Shown here: piece by piece, positions 16,461 to 26,943 of the stretch
Position numbering within the stretch: the first letter of the stretch is position 1
How the letters are laid out: every line of letters starts with the position of its first letter
NCBI RefSeq assembly: GCF_002844195.1
Contig: NZ_PEND01000004.1
Span: 434,001 to 498,000 of the forward strand
Reading direction: 5' to 3'
Length of the DNA stretch: 64,000 nucleotides
Origin: Halegenticoccus soli
GTDB taxonomy: Archaea > Halobacteriota > Halobacteria > Halobacteriales > Haloferacaceae
The notes under the pieces: generated by a model
Told to the model about the DNA's origin: nothing
What the model saw: the letters and a program-made list of their open reading frames with translations, nothing else
Databases searched by the model: none
Translations under genes and position numbers: made by a program

Positions 16461-17651
16461 GTGACAGTCACCGTACCCGGTCCGACGCTCGGCGTCGTCG
16501 GCGGCGGCCAGCTCGGCCGCATGCTCGCGGAGGCGGCCGCGCCGCTCGGCGTCGAGGTCGTCGTACTCGACCCCACGCCGGACTGTCCGGCCGCGCCGGT
16601 CGCCCGCGCGCAGGTCGAGGGGGACTTCGACGACCCGGCGGCCGTCCGCGAGCTCGCCGACCGCGCCGACGTGCTGACGTTCGAAATCGAACTCGCCGAC
16701 CCGGACCTCCTCGCGGCGGCGAGCGCCGAGGCCGGCGTGCCGGTCCACCCCTCGCCGGACACCCTGCGGACTATCCAGGACAAGCTCGTCCAGAAGGAGG
16801 CGCTCGCCGACGCCGGCGTCCCGGTGCCGCCGCTCCGCCGCGTCGACGACGCGGACGACCTCCGCGACGCCCTGGCCGAGTTCGGGAGCGTGATGCTGAA
16901 GGCCCGAACCGGCGGCTACGACGGCCGCGGGAACGTGCCCGTCCGATCGGAGGCCGACGTCGAGGACGCGCTCCGCGCGGTCGGCGGAGGCGGGGCGGCG
17001 AGCGGCGGCGCGGACGCGATGGCCGAAGCGTTCGTCGACTTCGACCGCGAGCTCTCCGTCATCGGGGTCAAGGGCCGCGACGAGGTCCGGACGTTCCCCG
17101 TCGGCGAGAACGTCCACGAGGAGGAGATCCTCCGCGAGACGGTCGTTCCGGCGCGGACGACCCCCGAGATCGCGGAGCGCGCCGACGAGGTCGCCCGCCG
17201 GGTGCTCGACCGCCTCGACGGTCGGGGCGTCTACGGGATCGAGCTGTTCGAAGCGAGCGGCGAGATCCTCGTCAACGAGATCGCGCCCAGGCCGCACAAC
17301 TCGGGCCACTGGACCATCGAGGGCGCGCTGACCTCGCAGTTCGAACAGCACGCGAGGGCCGTCCTCGGGTGGCCGCTCGGCGCGACGGCGCTGCGCGCGC
17401 CGACCGTCAGCGCGAACGTCCTGGGAACGGTGGACGAGCCGACGACCGCCGAGCTCCGGGGCGTCGAGCCGGTCCTCGAAGCCGAGGGCGTCGCGCTGCA
17501 CTGGTACGGCAAGCGCGAGGTGCGGCCGCTGCGGAAGATGGGACACCTCACCGGCGTGGCGACCGGCGCGGACGGCGACGGCTCCGAGGCCGCGGAGGCG
17601 CTCCTCTCCCGACTGCGCGACCTGCGGGACGGACTCGCGTTCGCCGAGTGA
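16461..17651 (+). CDS. purK: 5-(carboxyamino)imidazole ribonucleotide synthase (PurK)
   Basis: ATP-grasp enzyme converting AIR, ATP and bicarbonate to N5-CAIR in purine biosynthesis, 396 residues. The N-terminal pre-ATP-grasp domain has GVVGGGQLGRMLAEAA. The central domain has QDKLVQKEAL and KARTGGYDGRGNVPV. The metal/ATP site is YGIELFEASGEILVNEIAPRPHNSGHWTIEG. The GTG start follows a TATA box (16427-16435). It is followed after 106 bases by purE, the next enzyme of the pathway. Confidence 0.96.
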   Translation: MTVTVPGPTLGVVGGGQLGRMLAEAAAPLGVEVVVLDPTPDCPAAPVARAQVEGDFDDPAAVRELADRADVLTFEIELADPDLLAAASAEAGVPVHPSPDTLRTIQDKLVQKEALADAGVPVPPLRRVDDADDLRDALAEFGSVMLKARTGGYDGRGNVPVRSEADVEDALRAVGGGGAASGGADAMAEAFVDFDRELSVIGVKGRDEVRTFPVGENVHEEEILRETVVPARTTPEIAERADEVARRVLDRLDGRGVYGIELFEASGEILVNEIAPRPHNSGHWTIEGALTSQFEQHARAVLGWPLGATALRAPTVSANVLGTVDEPTTAELRGVEPVLEAEGVALHWYGKREVRPLRKMGHLTGVATGADGDGSEAAEALLSRLRDLRDGLAFAE

Positions 17652-17757
17652 GCGGCGGGAACCGGGGGAAAGAGGGCCGACCGACGGGACGCGAGAGACG
17701 GAAACGGCACCGACGAGCGAAAAGCGGACGAGAGATCGACGACGAACGAGAGACCAC

Positions 17758-18387
17758 ATGACCGACACAGACACCGACACCATCGACGGGCTCATCGACC
17801 GACTCGAAGCGGAGGCGGCGCAGGACAGGGACCCCGAGACGACACCCGAGGTCGGGATCATCATGGGGTCCGACTCGGACCTCGACGTGATGGCCGGCGC
17901 GTACGAGGCGCTCTCCGAACTGGGGTTCGACGAGCAGACCGACTTCGGGAACCCGCCGGAGGCGCGGTTCACCTTCGAGAGCTACGTCGTCTCCGCCCAC
18001 CGGACGCCGGAGCTGATGTACGCGTACGGGGAGACGGCCGCGGACCGCGGGCTGGACGTGATCATCGCGGGCGCGGGCGGCAAGTCGGCCGACCTGCCGA
18101 ACGTGACCGCCTCGATCGCCTACCCGCTCCCCGTCATCGGGGTGCCGGTGCAGGAGAAGTCCGTCGACTCGGTCATCGGGATGCCGACGGGCGCGCCGAT
18201 CGTCGCGGTCGACGCCGGCAAGTCGTTCAACGCCGCGCTGTCCGCCGTCCAGATCCTCGCCCGCCGCCACGACGAACTGACGGAGCGATTACTCGCGTAC
18301 CACGAGGGCCTGAAAGCGGACGTCGGCTCCGCGTCGCGCGACCTCCACGACCTGGGAATCGACGGGTTCCGGCGCCGGTCCGAGTGA
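17758..18387 (+). CDS. purE: N5-carboxyaminoimidazole ribonucleotide mutase (PurE)
   Basis: Converts N5-CAIR to CAIR, paired with PurK immediately upstream. The 209-residue protein shows GIIMGSDSDLDVM at the start of the catalytic domain, SAHRTPE and the loop IIAGAGGKSADLPNVTAS, with PVIGVPVQ further on. It is longer than bacterial PurE (about 160-170). It has a Thr/Asp/Glu-rich N-terminal extension of about 30 residues and an insert (EQTDFGNPPEARFTFE) before the SAHRTPE loop. The presence of PurK indicates a class I (mutase) PurE. Confidence 0.95.
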   Translation: MTDTDTDTIDGLIDRLEAEAAQDRDPETTPEVGIIMGSDSDLDVMAGAYEALSELGFDEQTDFGNPPEARFTFESYVVSAHRTPELMYAYGETAADRGLDVIIAGAGGKSADLPNVTASIAYPLPVIGVPVQEKSVDSVIGMPTGAPIVAVDAGKSFNAALSAVQILARRHDELTERLLAYHEGLKADVGSASRDLHDLGIDGFRRRSE

Positions 18388-18508
18388 CGGCTTCCGGGAC
18401 CGATCTGTCGGACGAGCTGCTGGGCGAGACGGTGTCCGATCGGTCCGGACCGGTGGCTCCGAAAGCGCTTGAGGGCGTCGTTTTCGCCCGAGCGAGCAAC
18501 AATCAACG

Positions 18509-18515
18509 CTTATAG
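18509..18515 (+). promoter_or_regulatory. Promoter (TATA box) of the nuo operon
   Basis: CTTATAG lies 41-47 bases before the nuoA start at 18556, predicting a transcription start near 18538 and a short leader. No other strong TATA appears before the downstream nuo genes, which mostly overlap, so this probably drives the whole cluster. Confidence 0.55.
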
Positions 18516-18555
18516 GGGAGCGCCTCTAACCGGCGCACGTTACGGAGACCAGGGT

Positions 18556-18969
18556 ATGAATCCATGGATAGCTATCGGGGCACTGGCAGTCGTCGGCGTC
18601 GGCATTCCGCTGGGGATGATGGCGGCGTCGGCGATTCTACGGCCGAGTGTTCCGGAACAAGGGAAAAGCGCCATCTACGAGAGCGGCGAGATCCCGACGG
18701 GAACGGCGCGCATCCAGTTCAACATCCAGTACTACATGGTTGCGCTGCTGTTCGTCGTCTTCGACATCGAGACGGTCCTCATCTTCCCGTGGACGGTCAT
18801 CTATCGCTCCGCGCTGGAGCAGGGCGTCAGCCTCGGAGCGGTGCTGGCGCCGATGCTCGTCTTCATCGGAATCCTCGTCGTCGGTCTCGTCTGGGCATGG
18901 CGGAACGGTGCGGTCAAGTGGGTGAAGAGCCCGCGCGCCTCGCGCCGTAAGACGGAGAGACAATCATGA
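18556..18969 (+). CDS. nuoA: NADH-quinone oxidoreductase subunit A-like
   Basis: Small membrane subunit of the Complex I-like proton pump, 137 residues with three hydrophobic helices. The conserved loop YESGEIPTGTARIQFNIQYY and the FVVFDIETVLIFPW motif are diagnostic. I chose ATG 18556 (MNPWIAIG). The frame extends 29 codons upstream but that part covers the likely transcription start. The last codons overlap nuoB by four bases (ATGA). Confidence 0.94.
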   Translation: MNPWIAIGALAVVGVGIPLGMMAASAILRPSVPEQGKSAIYESGEIPTGTARIQFNIQYYMVALLFVVFDIETVLIFPWTVIYRSALEQGVSLGAVLAPMLVFIGILVVGLVWAWRNGAVKWVKSPRASRRKTERQS

Positions 18970-19679
18970 GTAGCGACCAACCATTCGTCACTGACGACAC
19001 GCAAGTACTGACCGAGACGCGCGACGCTCGGATGACCGGCGAAGCGCCGGGCGCGACGGACGATCGGTTCAACTCTAAGCTTCGCGAAGCGTTCGGCTCC
19101 TCGCCGTTCATCCTCACGAAGTTCGACAAGTTCATGAACTGGGTCCGCGGCTCGTCGATGTTCATGCTGCAGTTCGGGATCGCCTGCTGCAGCATCGAGA
19201 TGATGCACACGTACGCGGTCAAACACGACCTCGACCGCTTCGGCGCGGGCGTGCCGCGCGCGTCGCCGCGGCAGGCGGACGTGATCATCGTCCCCGGGAC
19301 GATCGTCTCGAAGTTCGCCCCGCGGATGAAGCGCGTCTACGACCAGATGCCCGAGCCCAAGTTCGTCGTCGGCATGGGCAACTGCACCATCTCCGGCGGG
19401 CCGTTCCAACAGGGGTACAACGTGATCAAGGGGGCCGAGGAGGTCATCCCCGTCGACATCCACATCCCCGGCTGCCCACCCCGCCCCGAGGCGCTCATCT
19501 ACGGCGTCGCCAAGCTCCAGGAGCGGATCGCCAACGGGGAGAGCGCGCCGGTCGTCGTCAAGCCCTACGAACTCGAACAGTTCGGTGACCTCGACCGCGA
19601 CGAGATCGTCGACCAGCTCGCGGCGCAGATCGACGAGGACGACCTCGTGATGCGGTACAACTGGGCTGATTCGCCATGA
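18966..19679 (+). CDS. nuoB: NADH-quinone oxidoreductase subunit B
   Basis: Peripheral-arm subunit carrying the terminal iron-sulfur cluster N2 next to the quinone site, 237 residues. Cluster ligands are visible in FGIACCSIEMMHTY (paired Cys), MGNCTISGGPF and HIPGCPPRPEAL. It has a haloarchaeal N-terminal extension of about 45 residues before the core. The start overlaps nuoA and the stop overlaps nuoCD by four bases each, so it is translationally coupled. Confidence 0.96.
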   Translation: MSSDQPFVTDDTQVLTETRDARMTGEAPGATDDRFNSKLREAFGSSPFILTKFDKFMNWVRGSSMFMLQFGIACCSIEMMHTYAVKHDLDRFGAGVPRASPRQADVIIVPGTIVSKFAPRMKRVYDQMPEPKFVVGMGNCTISGGPFQQGYNVIKGAEEVIPVDIHIPGCPPRPEALIYGVAKLQERIANGESAPVVVKPYELEQFGDLDRDEIVDQLAAQIDEDDLVMRYNWADSP

Positions 19680-21340
19680 GTCTGGAGCAACCACGGGACG
19701 CCGCGGCCGTCGAGCGGACCCTCGGCGACGAGCTCGAGACGCTGCTCGGCGACCGCGTCCTCGGTCGCGAGGAGCACGTGAACGCGCCGGGGTTCGTGAT
19801 CCGCCCCGGCGACGTCCAGGACGTGCTGTTCCGCCTGCGCGACGAGGCCGGCTTCGACCACCTCTCCTGCGTGACCGCCCAGGAGTACGAGGACCGCTAC
19901 GAGTCGATCTACCACCTCAAGAAGTACGCCGACCCGACTCAGGAAGTGAGCGTCGTCGTCCCGACCGACAAGGAAAACCCCGTGAGCCAGTCGGCCGAAC
20001 CCGTGTATCGCACGGCCGACTGGCACGAGCGCGAGGCGTACGATCTGGTGGGAATCAAATACGAGGGCCACCCGGACCTCCGGCGGATCCTCCTGCCCGA
20101 AACCTGGCAGGGCCATCCGCTCTCGCTCGACTACGACCAGGACCGCCCCCAGGTCGTCCCCCTGCGCGAGCACGCCAACCCCCTCCACGAGGACCACGCC
20201 GACGAGCAGGACGCGGACACGATGTACATCAACGTCGGCCCGCACCACCCCGCGACCCACGGCGTGCTCCACCTCAAGTGCATCCTCGACGGCGAGCAGG
20301 TCGTCGACGTCGAGTCGGACATCGGCTACCTGCACCGGTGCGAGGAGCAGATGGCCCAGCAGGGCACCTACCGCTACCAGATCATGCCCTACCCCGACCG
20401 CTGGGATTACATCTCGGCGGGGCTGCTGAACGAGTGGGCGTACGCGCGCGCCGCCGAGGACCTCGCGGACATCGACGTGCCCGAGTACGCGCAGGTCGTC
20501 CGCACGATGGGGGCCGAACTGTGCCGCATCGCCGCGCACATGCTGGCCGTGGGGACGTTCGCGCTGGACGTGTACGGCGACTTCACCGCGATCTTCATGT
20601 ACGCGATACGCGACCGCGAGAAGGCCCAGAACATCCTCGAGGATCTCACCGGCCAGCGGCTGATGTTCAACTACTTCCGGCTCGGCGGCGTCGTCTGGGA
20701 TCTCCCAGAACCCAGAGAAGAGTTCTTCGAGAAGATCCGCGACTTCCTCGACGACCTGCCGGAGGCGCTCGAGGAGTACCACGACCTCATCACCGGCAAC
20801 GAGATCCTCCAGGCGCGCACCATCGACACGGGCGTGCTCCCGCCGGACGTCGCGAAGAGCTACGGCGCGACTGGCCCCGTCGCGCGCGGGTCCGGAATCG
20901 ACTACGACCTGCGGCGGGACGATCCGTACGGGTACTACGACGAGCTCGACTGGGACGTGGCCGTCGAGGACGGCTGCGACAACTTCGCGCGGCTGCTCGT
21001 CCGCCTCCGCGAGGTCGAGGAGTCGGCGAAGATCATCGACCAGTGCGTCGACCTGCTCGAAGACTGGCCCGAGGACGAGCGCACCATCCAGTCGAACGTG
21101 CCCCGGACGCTCCGGCCCGACGACGACAAAGAGATCTACCGGGCGGTGGAGTCGGCGAAGGGCGAACTCGGGATCTACATCCGCGCCGACGGCACCGACA
21201 AGCCCGCGCGGTTCAAGATCCGCAGCCCGTGCTTCTCGAACCTCCAGACGCTGCCGGAGATGTCCAACGGCGAGTACGTGCCTGACCTGATCGCGAGCCT
21301 CGGGAGCCTCGACATCGTGCTCGGGGAGGTCGATCGGTGA
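19676..21340 (+). CDS. nuoCD: NADH-quinone oxidoreductase fused subunits C and D
   Basis: A fusion of NuoC and NuoD, 554 residues, normal in haloarchaea. The NuoC part (about 1-165) has YRTADWHEREAYDLVGIKYEGHPDLRRILLPE. The NuoD part (about 180-554) contains NVGPHHPATHGVLHLK, the quinone-site loop, and DIGYLHRCEEQM. It also carries IDTGVLPPDVAKSYGATGPVARGSG and the C-terminal LGSLDIVLGEVDR. It forms the quinone-binding interface with NuoB in the peripheral arm. It is overlapped by nuoB upstream and nuoH downstream. Confidence 0.96.
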   Translation: MSLEQPRDAAAVERTLGDELETLLGDRVLGREEHVNAPGFVIRPGDVQDVLFRLRDEAGFDHLSCVTAQEYEDRYESIYHLKKYADPTQEVSVVVPTDKENPVSQSAEPVYRTADWHEREAYDLVGIKYEGHPDLRRILLPETWQGHPLSLDYDQDRPQVVPLREHANPLHEDHADEQDADTMYINVGPHHPATHGVLHLKCILDGEQVVDVESDIGYLHRCEEQMAQQGTYRYQIMPYPDRWDYISAGLLNEWAYARAAEDLADIDVPEYAQVVRTMGAELCRIAAHMLAVGTFALDVYGDFTAIFMYAIRDREKAQNILEDLTGQRLMFNYFRLGGVVWDLPEPREEFFEKIRDFLDDLPEALEEYHDLITGNEILQARTIDTGVLPPDVAKSYGATGPVARGSGIDYDLRRDDPYGYYDELDWDVAVEDGCDNFARLLVRLREVEESAKIIDQCVDLLEDWPEDERTIQSNVPRTLRPDDDKEIYRAVESAKGELGIYIRADGTDKPARFKIRSPCFSNLQTLPEMSNGEYVPDLIASLGSLDIVLGEVDR

Positions 21341-22434
21341 TGGTCCCGCTGCAGGCGCAAGGACAGGGGCAGGCGCAAGCGCAGCCGCAGCTGCTGCCCG
21401 AGACGCTCGTCGATCTGCTCGGCCTCGGCGGGTTCGGCGTCCTCGGGGAGATCGTCGCCGCGCTCATCGCCGCGTTCATCGTGGGCAACATCATGCTCAC
21501 GATGACCGCGGTGGCCGGGCCGTGGGCCAAGCGGAAGATCACCGCGGCGTTCACGGACCGCATCGCGGTCAACCGCGTGGGGCCGTTCGGCCTGCTCATC
21601 ATCGTGGCCGACGCGGTGCGGCTCCTCTCGAAGGAGCTCATCGTCCCGGAGGGCGTCGACCGCCCCGCGTGGGACCTCGCGCCGATCGTCCTGCCGTTCT
21701 CGGCGCTGCTCGGCTTCGCGGTCATCCCGATGGGCAACGGCATCCAGCTGGCCGACCCCGAAACCGGCCTCGTGTTCGCCTTCGCGGTCGCCTCCATCGC
21801 GTCGCTCGGCGTCGTGATGGGCGGGTACGCGTCGAACAACAAGTACTCGCTCCTCGGCGGCCTGCGGGCGGTCGCACAGAACATCGCCTACGAGATCCCG
21901 CTCATCGTGACGGCGGCGTCCGTCGTCATCTTCACCGGCACGCTCCGGATGAGCGAGATCGTCGCCGCGCAGTCGGCGCCGCTGTTCTCGGTCGCGGGCG
22001 TGACGATCCCCTCGTGGTTCGCGTTCGTCAACCCGTTCGCGTTCGCGCTGTTCCTGCTCGCGAACCTGGCCGAGATCGGCCGGAACCCGTTCGACATCCC
22101 GGAGGCGCCGACCGAGATCGTCGCGGGGTACCAGACGGAGTACTCCAGCGTCTACTTCGTCCTGTTCTACCTCGGGGAGTTCCTGCACATCTTCCTGGGC
22201 GGGGCGCTCATCGCGACGCTGTTCCTCGGCGGTCCGGCCGGACCGGTGCTGCCGGGCTTCGTCTGGTTCGTGATCAAGATCTGGGCCGTCTTCCTGTTCA
22301 CCCAGTGGGCGCGCTCCGCCGTTCCGCGGTTCCGGATCGACCAGCTCATCGAGATCGGCTGGAAGGGGATGCTCGTGCTCTCCTTCGCGAACCTGGTTCT
22401 CACGGCCATCATCGTGGGAGTGATCGCAGCATGA
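21340..22434 (+). CDS. nuoH: NADH-quinone oxidoreductase subunit H
   Basis: Membrane-arm subunit forming the quinone chamber, 364 residues with about eight hydrophobic helices. The motifs NRVGPFGLLIIVADAVRLLSKE and NPFDIPEAPTEIVAGYQTEYSS are hallmarks of NuoH/ND1. It starts at ATG 21340, overlapping the nuoCD stop (GTGATG); an adjacent GTG at 21337 is also in frame. The Gln-rich N-terminus (QAQGQGQAQAQPQ) is unusual but lies before the first helix. It overlaps nuoI by four bases. Confidence 0.95.
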   Translation: MVPLQAQGQGQAQAQPQLLPETLVDLLGLGGFGVLGEIVAALIAAFIVGNIMLTMTAVAGPWAKRKITAAFTDRIAVNRVGPFGLLIIVADAVRLLSKELIVPEGVDRPAWDLAPIVLPFSALLGFAVIPMGNGIQLADPETGLVFAFAVASIASLGVVMGGYASNNKYSLLGGLRAVAQNIAYEIPLIVTAASVVIFTGTLRMSEIVAAQSAPLFSVAGVTIPSWFAFVNPFAFALFLLANLAEIGRNPFDIPEAPTEIVAGYQTEYSSVYFVLFYLGEFLHIFLGGALIATLFLGGPAGPVLPGFVWFVIKIWAVFLFTQWARSAVPRFRIDQLIEIGWKGMLVLSFANLVLTAIIVGVIAA

Positions 22435-22892
22435 TCGGAGTACTCAAATCGATGGCGACGACGATGAAGCACGCCCTGGACGGGACGACGTTCACGGTCG
22501 AGTACCCGGACGTCGCGCCCGAGGTGAGCCCGCGGTTCCGCGGGGTCCACAAGTTCAGCCAGGAGCGCTGCATCTGGTGCCGCCAGTGCGAGAACGTCTG
22601 TCCGAACGACACGATCCAGATCGTGATGGACGACAAGCGCAACGGCGAGCAGTACAACCTCCACATCGGCCAGTGCATCTACTGCCGCCTGTGCGAGGAG
22701 GTCTGCCCGGTGGACGCGATTTTGCTCACGCAGAACTTCGAGTTCACCGCCGATACGAAACACGAGTTCGTGTACAACAAAGAACAGCTGAAGAACGTCC
22801 CCTGGTACAAGGACATCGACCCGCTCAACTCCCGCAACCCCGACCGCGGCGCGTGGATCGGAGAAGGAGAGGGCGAGGTCGACTACCAGTAA
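22431..22892 (+). CDS. nuoI: NADH-quinone oxidoreductase subunit I (2 x 4Fe-4S)
   Basis: Peripheral ferredoxin-like subunit, 153 residues. It carries two complete tetracluster motifs, CIWCRQCENVCP and CIYCRLCEEVCP, for clusters N6a and N6b. The ATG at 22431 overlaps the nuoH stop. As usual in haloarchaea, no NuoE, F or G genes accompany the cluster, so the electron donor is probably not NADH through a classical N-module. The next nuo gene is displaced by an inserted methyltransferase gene. Confidence 0.95.
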   Translation: MIGVLKSMATTMKHALDGTTFTVEYPDVAPEVSPRFRGVHKFSQERCIWCRQCENVCPNDTIQIVMDDKRNGEQYNLHIGQCIYCRLCEEVCPVDAILLTQNFEFTADTKHEFVYNKEQLKNVPWYKDIDPLNSRNPDRGAWIGEGEGEVDYQ

Positions 22893-22976
22893 CAGTAACG
22901 CCGCGGCCGGGTCGACGCCCGGGTCGGCCCGCGCGGGGCGTCCCGCGATCGACCCCGACGCCGTAACACGATTCAC

Positions 22977-23813
22977 ATGTCCGAGGACACGAACCGCGCA
23001 GACGGTCCGACCGTCGACCCGGAGACGGCGGCGGCGTTCGGCCGCTGGCTGCTCCGCGCGACCGAGTACGACGACCCGTCGAGACTCGACGCTCGCGTCC
23101 GCCTCCGGGAGCGGTTCGGCACTCGGACGAGGGGCTGGTACGAGTGGGTGTTCGATCGGTTCGACCTCCCCGAGCGCGCCCGCGTCCTCGAAATCGGCTG
23201 CGGTCCGGGCCACCTGTGGCGGACGAACCGCGATCGGATCCCACCGGGCTGGGCGTGCGTTCTGACCGACTTTTCGACGCCCATGGTCGCGGCGGCCCGG
23301 GACGCGCTCGGCGGCTCTCGGACGTTCGACTTCGGCGTCGCCGACGCGGAGGCGGTGCCGTGCGACGACGGGCTGTTCGACGCGGTCGTGGCCAACCACG
23401 TGCTCTACCACGTACCGGACCTCGACGCCGCGCTGGCCGAGTTCCGGCGCGTGCTGCGCCCCGGCGGCAGGCTGTACGCCTCGACCGCCGGGGCCGACGA
23501 CCTACGGGAGCTGTACGACCTCCTCTCTCCGTTCGCCGACGCCGCGCTCGAAGCGCCGTCGGGGTTCACGCTCGAAGGCGGTGCCGAGCGCCTCCGGGCC
23601 CGGTTCGACGCGGTGGCGACCTACCGTCACACGGAGACGCTCCGCATCTCGGCGGCCGACCCGCTCGTCGACTACGTCGACTCCCGCCCGGAGTTCGGCG
23701 ACGCGTCGCGGGAGGCGGTGGCGGCGTTCGTCGGCGAGCACCTCGCGGACGAGGGCCCCATCGAGGCGACGAAGCGCGCCGGACTGTTCGTCGCGGAGGT
23801 GGCCGCAGAATGA
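22977..23813 (+). CDS. Class I SAM-dependent methyltransferase inserted in the nuo operon
   Basis: The 278-residue protein shows a Methyltransf_11 core: motif I VLEIGCGPGHLW (about residues 70-81), a TDFSTPM acidic loop, VADAEAVPCDDGLFDAVVANHVLYHVPDLDAAL (motifs II-III), and LRPGGRLYAS. The substrate is unknown. It lies on the same strand between nuoI (84-base gap) and nuoJ1, where known haloarchaeal clusters (for example that of Haloferax volcanii) go directly from nuoI to nuoJ. Codon usage is like its neighbours. It could act on a quinone or cofactor, or be a passenger. Confidence 0.88.
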   Translation: MSEDTNRADGPTVDPETAAAFGRWLLRATEYDDPSRLDARVRLRERFGTRTRGWYEWVFDRFDLPERARVLEIGCGPGHLWRTNRDRIPPGWACVLTDFSTPMVAAARDALGGSRTFDFGVADAEAVPCDDGLFDAVVANHVLYHVPDLDAALAEFRRVLRPGGRLYASTAGADDLRELYDLLSPFADAALEAPSGFTLEGGAERLRARFDAVATYRHTETLRISAADPLVDYVDSRPEFGDASREAVAAFVGEHLADEGPIEATKRAGLFVAEVAAE

Positions 23814-23936
23814 CCGGTTTCGGCGGTCGGTCGGCGCGGCGTCGCGGGAGCGAAGATCCCGAAAGCACAGACGCGAGAGGGGCCGCATGGGCCTATCTCG
23901 AAACCTTCAAACCGATTCCTCGTGGAGAAGAAAACA

Positions 23937-24197
23937 ATGGTTTATGAGACCATCGCGTTCGCGCTGTTCGCCCTCATCACCGTGGGCTGCAGCCTCGGCG
24001 TCGTCCTCGCGCGGGACGTGTGGCACTCCGCACTCCTGCTCGGGGGCGCGCTGTTGAGCGTCGCGGTGCACTACGTGATGCTGCAGGCCGAGTTCCTCGC
24101 AGCGATGCAGATCCTCGTCTACGTGGGCGGGGTCCTCATTCTCATCACGTTCGCCGTGATGCTCACGCGCACGAATCCGGAGGTGAATAGCACATGA
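23937..24197 (+). CDS. nuoJ1: NADH-quinone oxidoreductase subunit J, N-terminal part
   Basis: First half of a split NuoJ, 86 residues with three helices (MVYETIAFALFALITVG through ILVYVGGVLILITFAVMLT). The NuoJ motif AEFLAAMQILVYVGGVLIL contains the pi-bulge helix region. The ATG at 23937 has GTGGAG about ten bases upstream. A GTG at 23922 is in frame but overlaps this Shine-Dalgarno. The end overlaps nuoJ2 by four bases. Splitting of NuoJ into two genes is standard in haloarchaea. Confidence 0.92.
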   Translation: MVYETIAFALFALITVGCSLGVVLARDVWHSALLLGGALLSVAVHYVMLQAEFLAAMQILVYVGGVLILITFAVMLTRTNPEVNST

Positions 24198-24601
24198 CCG
24201 ACGGACCGGACGCCGGTTCGAACCTGCTGCCCGGCCTCGCAGCCGTCGGGTTGTTCCTCGTGATGGTGCTCGCGTTCGCGGGGGCGTCGTTCCCCGCGCC
24301 GCAGGGCTTCGGCGGCGACGCCAACGTCACCGCGAGCATCGGGTACGCGATGTTCGACATCGGGAACCTCGGCGACGTCGGCGCGGAGGGCTTCCTCGCG
24401 GCGTTCCTCATCGTCGCCATCGTCCTCGACGTGGCGATCGACGGCGCGGTGTTCCTCGCGAAGCGCGAGGAGGGCGGCAGCGTCGTCACCGCGCTGACCG
24501 ACGGCGGCCGCGACCTGCTCGACCGGTCGCGCGAGGGCCCGAACGCTCCGCGCTCCGAGCGCGGACGGGACGCGCCCCGCCGCGAGGGGGGTGACGAGTG
24601 A
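24194..24601 (+). CDS. nuoJ2: NADH-quinone oxidoreductase subunit J, C-terminal part
   Basis: Second half of NuoJ, 135 residues. It has one helix near the N-terminus (LLPGLAAVGLFLVMVLAFAGA), the motif ASIGYAMFDIGNL, and a second helix (FLAAFLIVAIVLDVAIDGAVFLAKRE). A charged hydrophilic tail of about 40 residues (RSREGPNAPRSERGRDAPRREGGDE) follows. The stop overlaps the nuoK start. Confidence 0.9.
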   Translation: MTDGPDAGSNLLPGLAAVGLFLVMVLAFAGASFPAPQGFGGDANVTASIGYAMFDIGNLGDVGAEGFLAAFLIVAIVLDVAIDGAVFLAKREEGGSVVTALTDGGRDLLDRSREGPNAPRSERGRDAPRREGGDE

Positions 24602-24903
24602 TGGTGCCGGCGCAGTGGTACCTCATGCTCTCGGCGGCGATCTTCTGCATCGGGCTGTTCGGCATCCTGACCCGGCGCAACGCGCTCCTGTTTCTGATGT
24701 CGGTCGAGTTGATGCTCAACGCGGCGAACGTCAACTTCATCGCCTTCTCCCTGCAGTGGGGGAACGTCACCGGCCAGACGTTCGCGCTCTTCACGATGGC
24801 GCTCGCGGCCGCCGAGGTCGCGATCGGGATCGGCATCATCCTCGTGCTGTACCGCAACTTCAGGGACACCGACGTGACCAAGGCGACGACGATGAGGTGG
24901 TAA
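24601..24903 (+). CDS. nuoK: NADH-quinone oxidoreductase subunit K
   Basis: Small membrane subunit with three helices, 100 residues, of usual family length. It keeps the two functional glutamates in LFLMSVELMLNAANVNF and MALAAAEVAIGIGIILVLYR. It starts at ATG 24601, sharing the nuoJ2 stop (GTGATG); the GTG three bases earlier is also in frame. nuoL begins four bases after its stop. Confidence 0.95.
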   Translation: MVPAQWYLMLSAAIFCIGLFGILTRRNALLFLMSVELMLNAANVNFIAFSLQWGNVTGQTFALFTMALAAAEVAIGIGIILVLYRNFRDTDVTKATTMRW

Positions 24904-24906
24904 GAT

Positions 24907-26939
<2,033 letters not shown>

Positions 26940-26943
<4 letters not shown>

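Noticed and set aside
23810-23947. A 45-codon frame starting in the methyltransferase stop (ATGA) and running into nuoJ1.
   Set aside because: Basic, low-complexity composition and no recognisable motif; it covers the nuoJ1 Shine-Dalgarno and start, so I treat it as chance.
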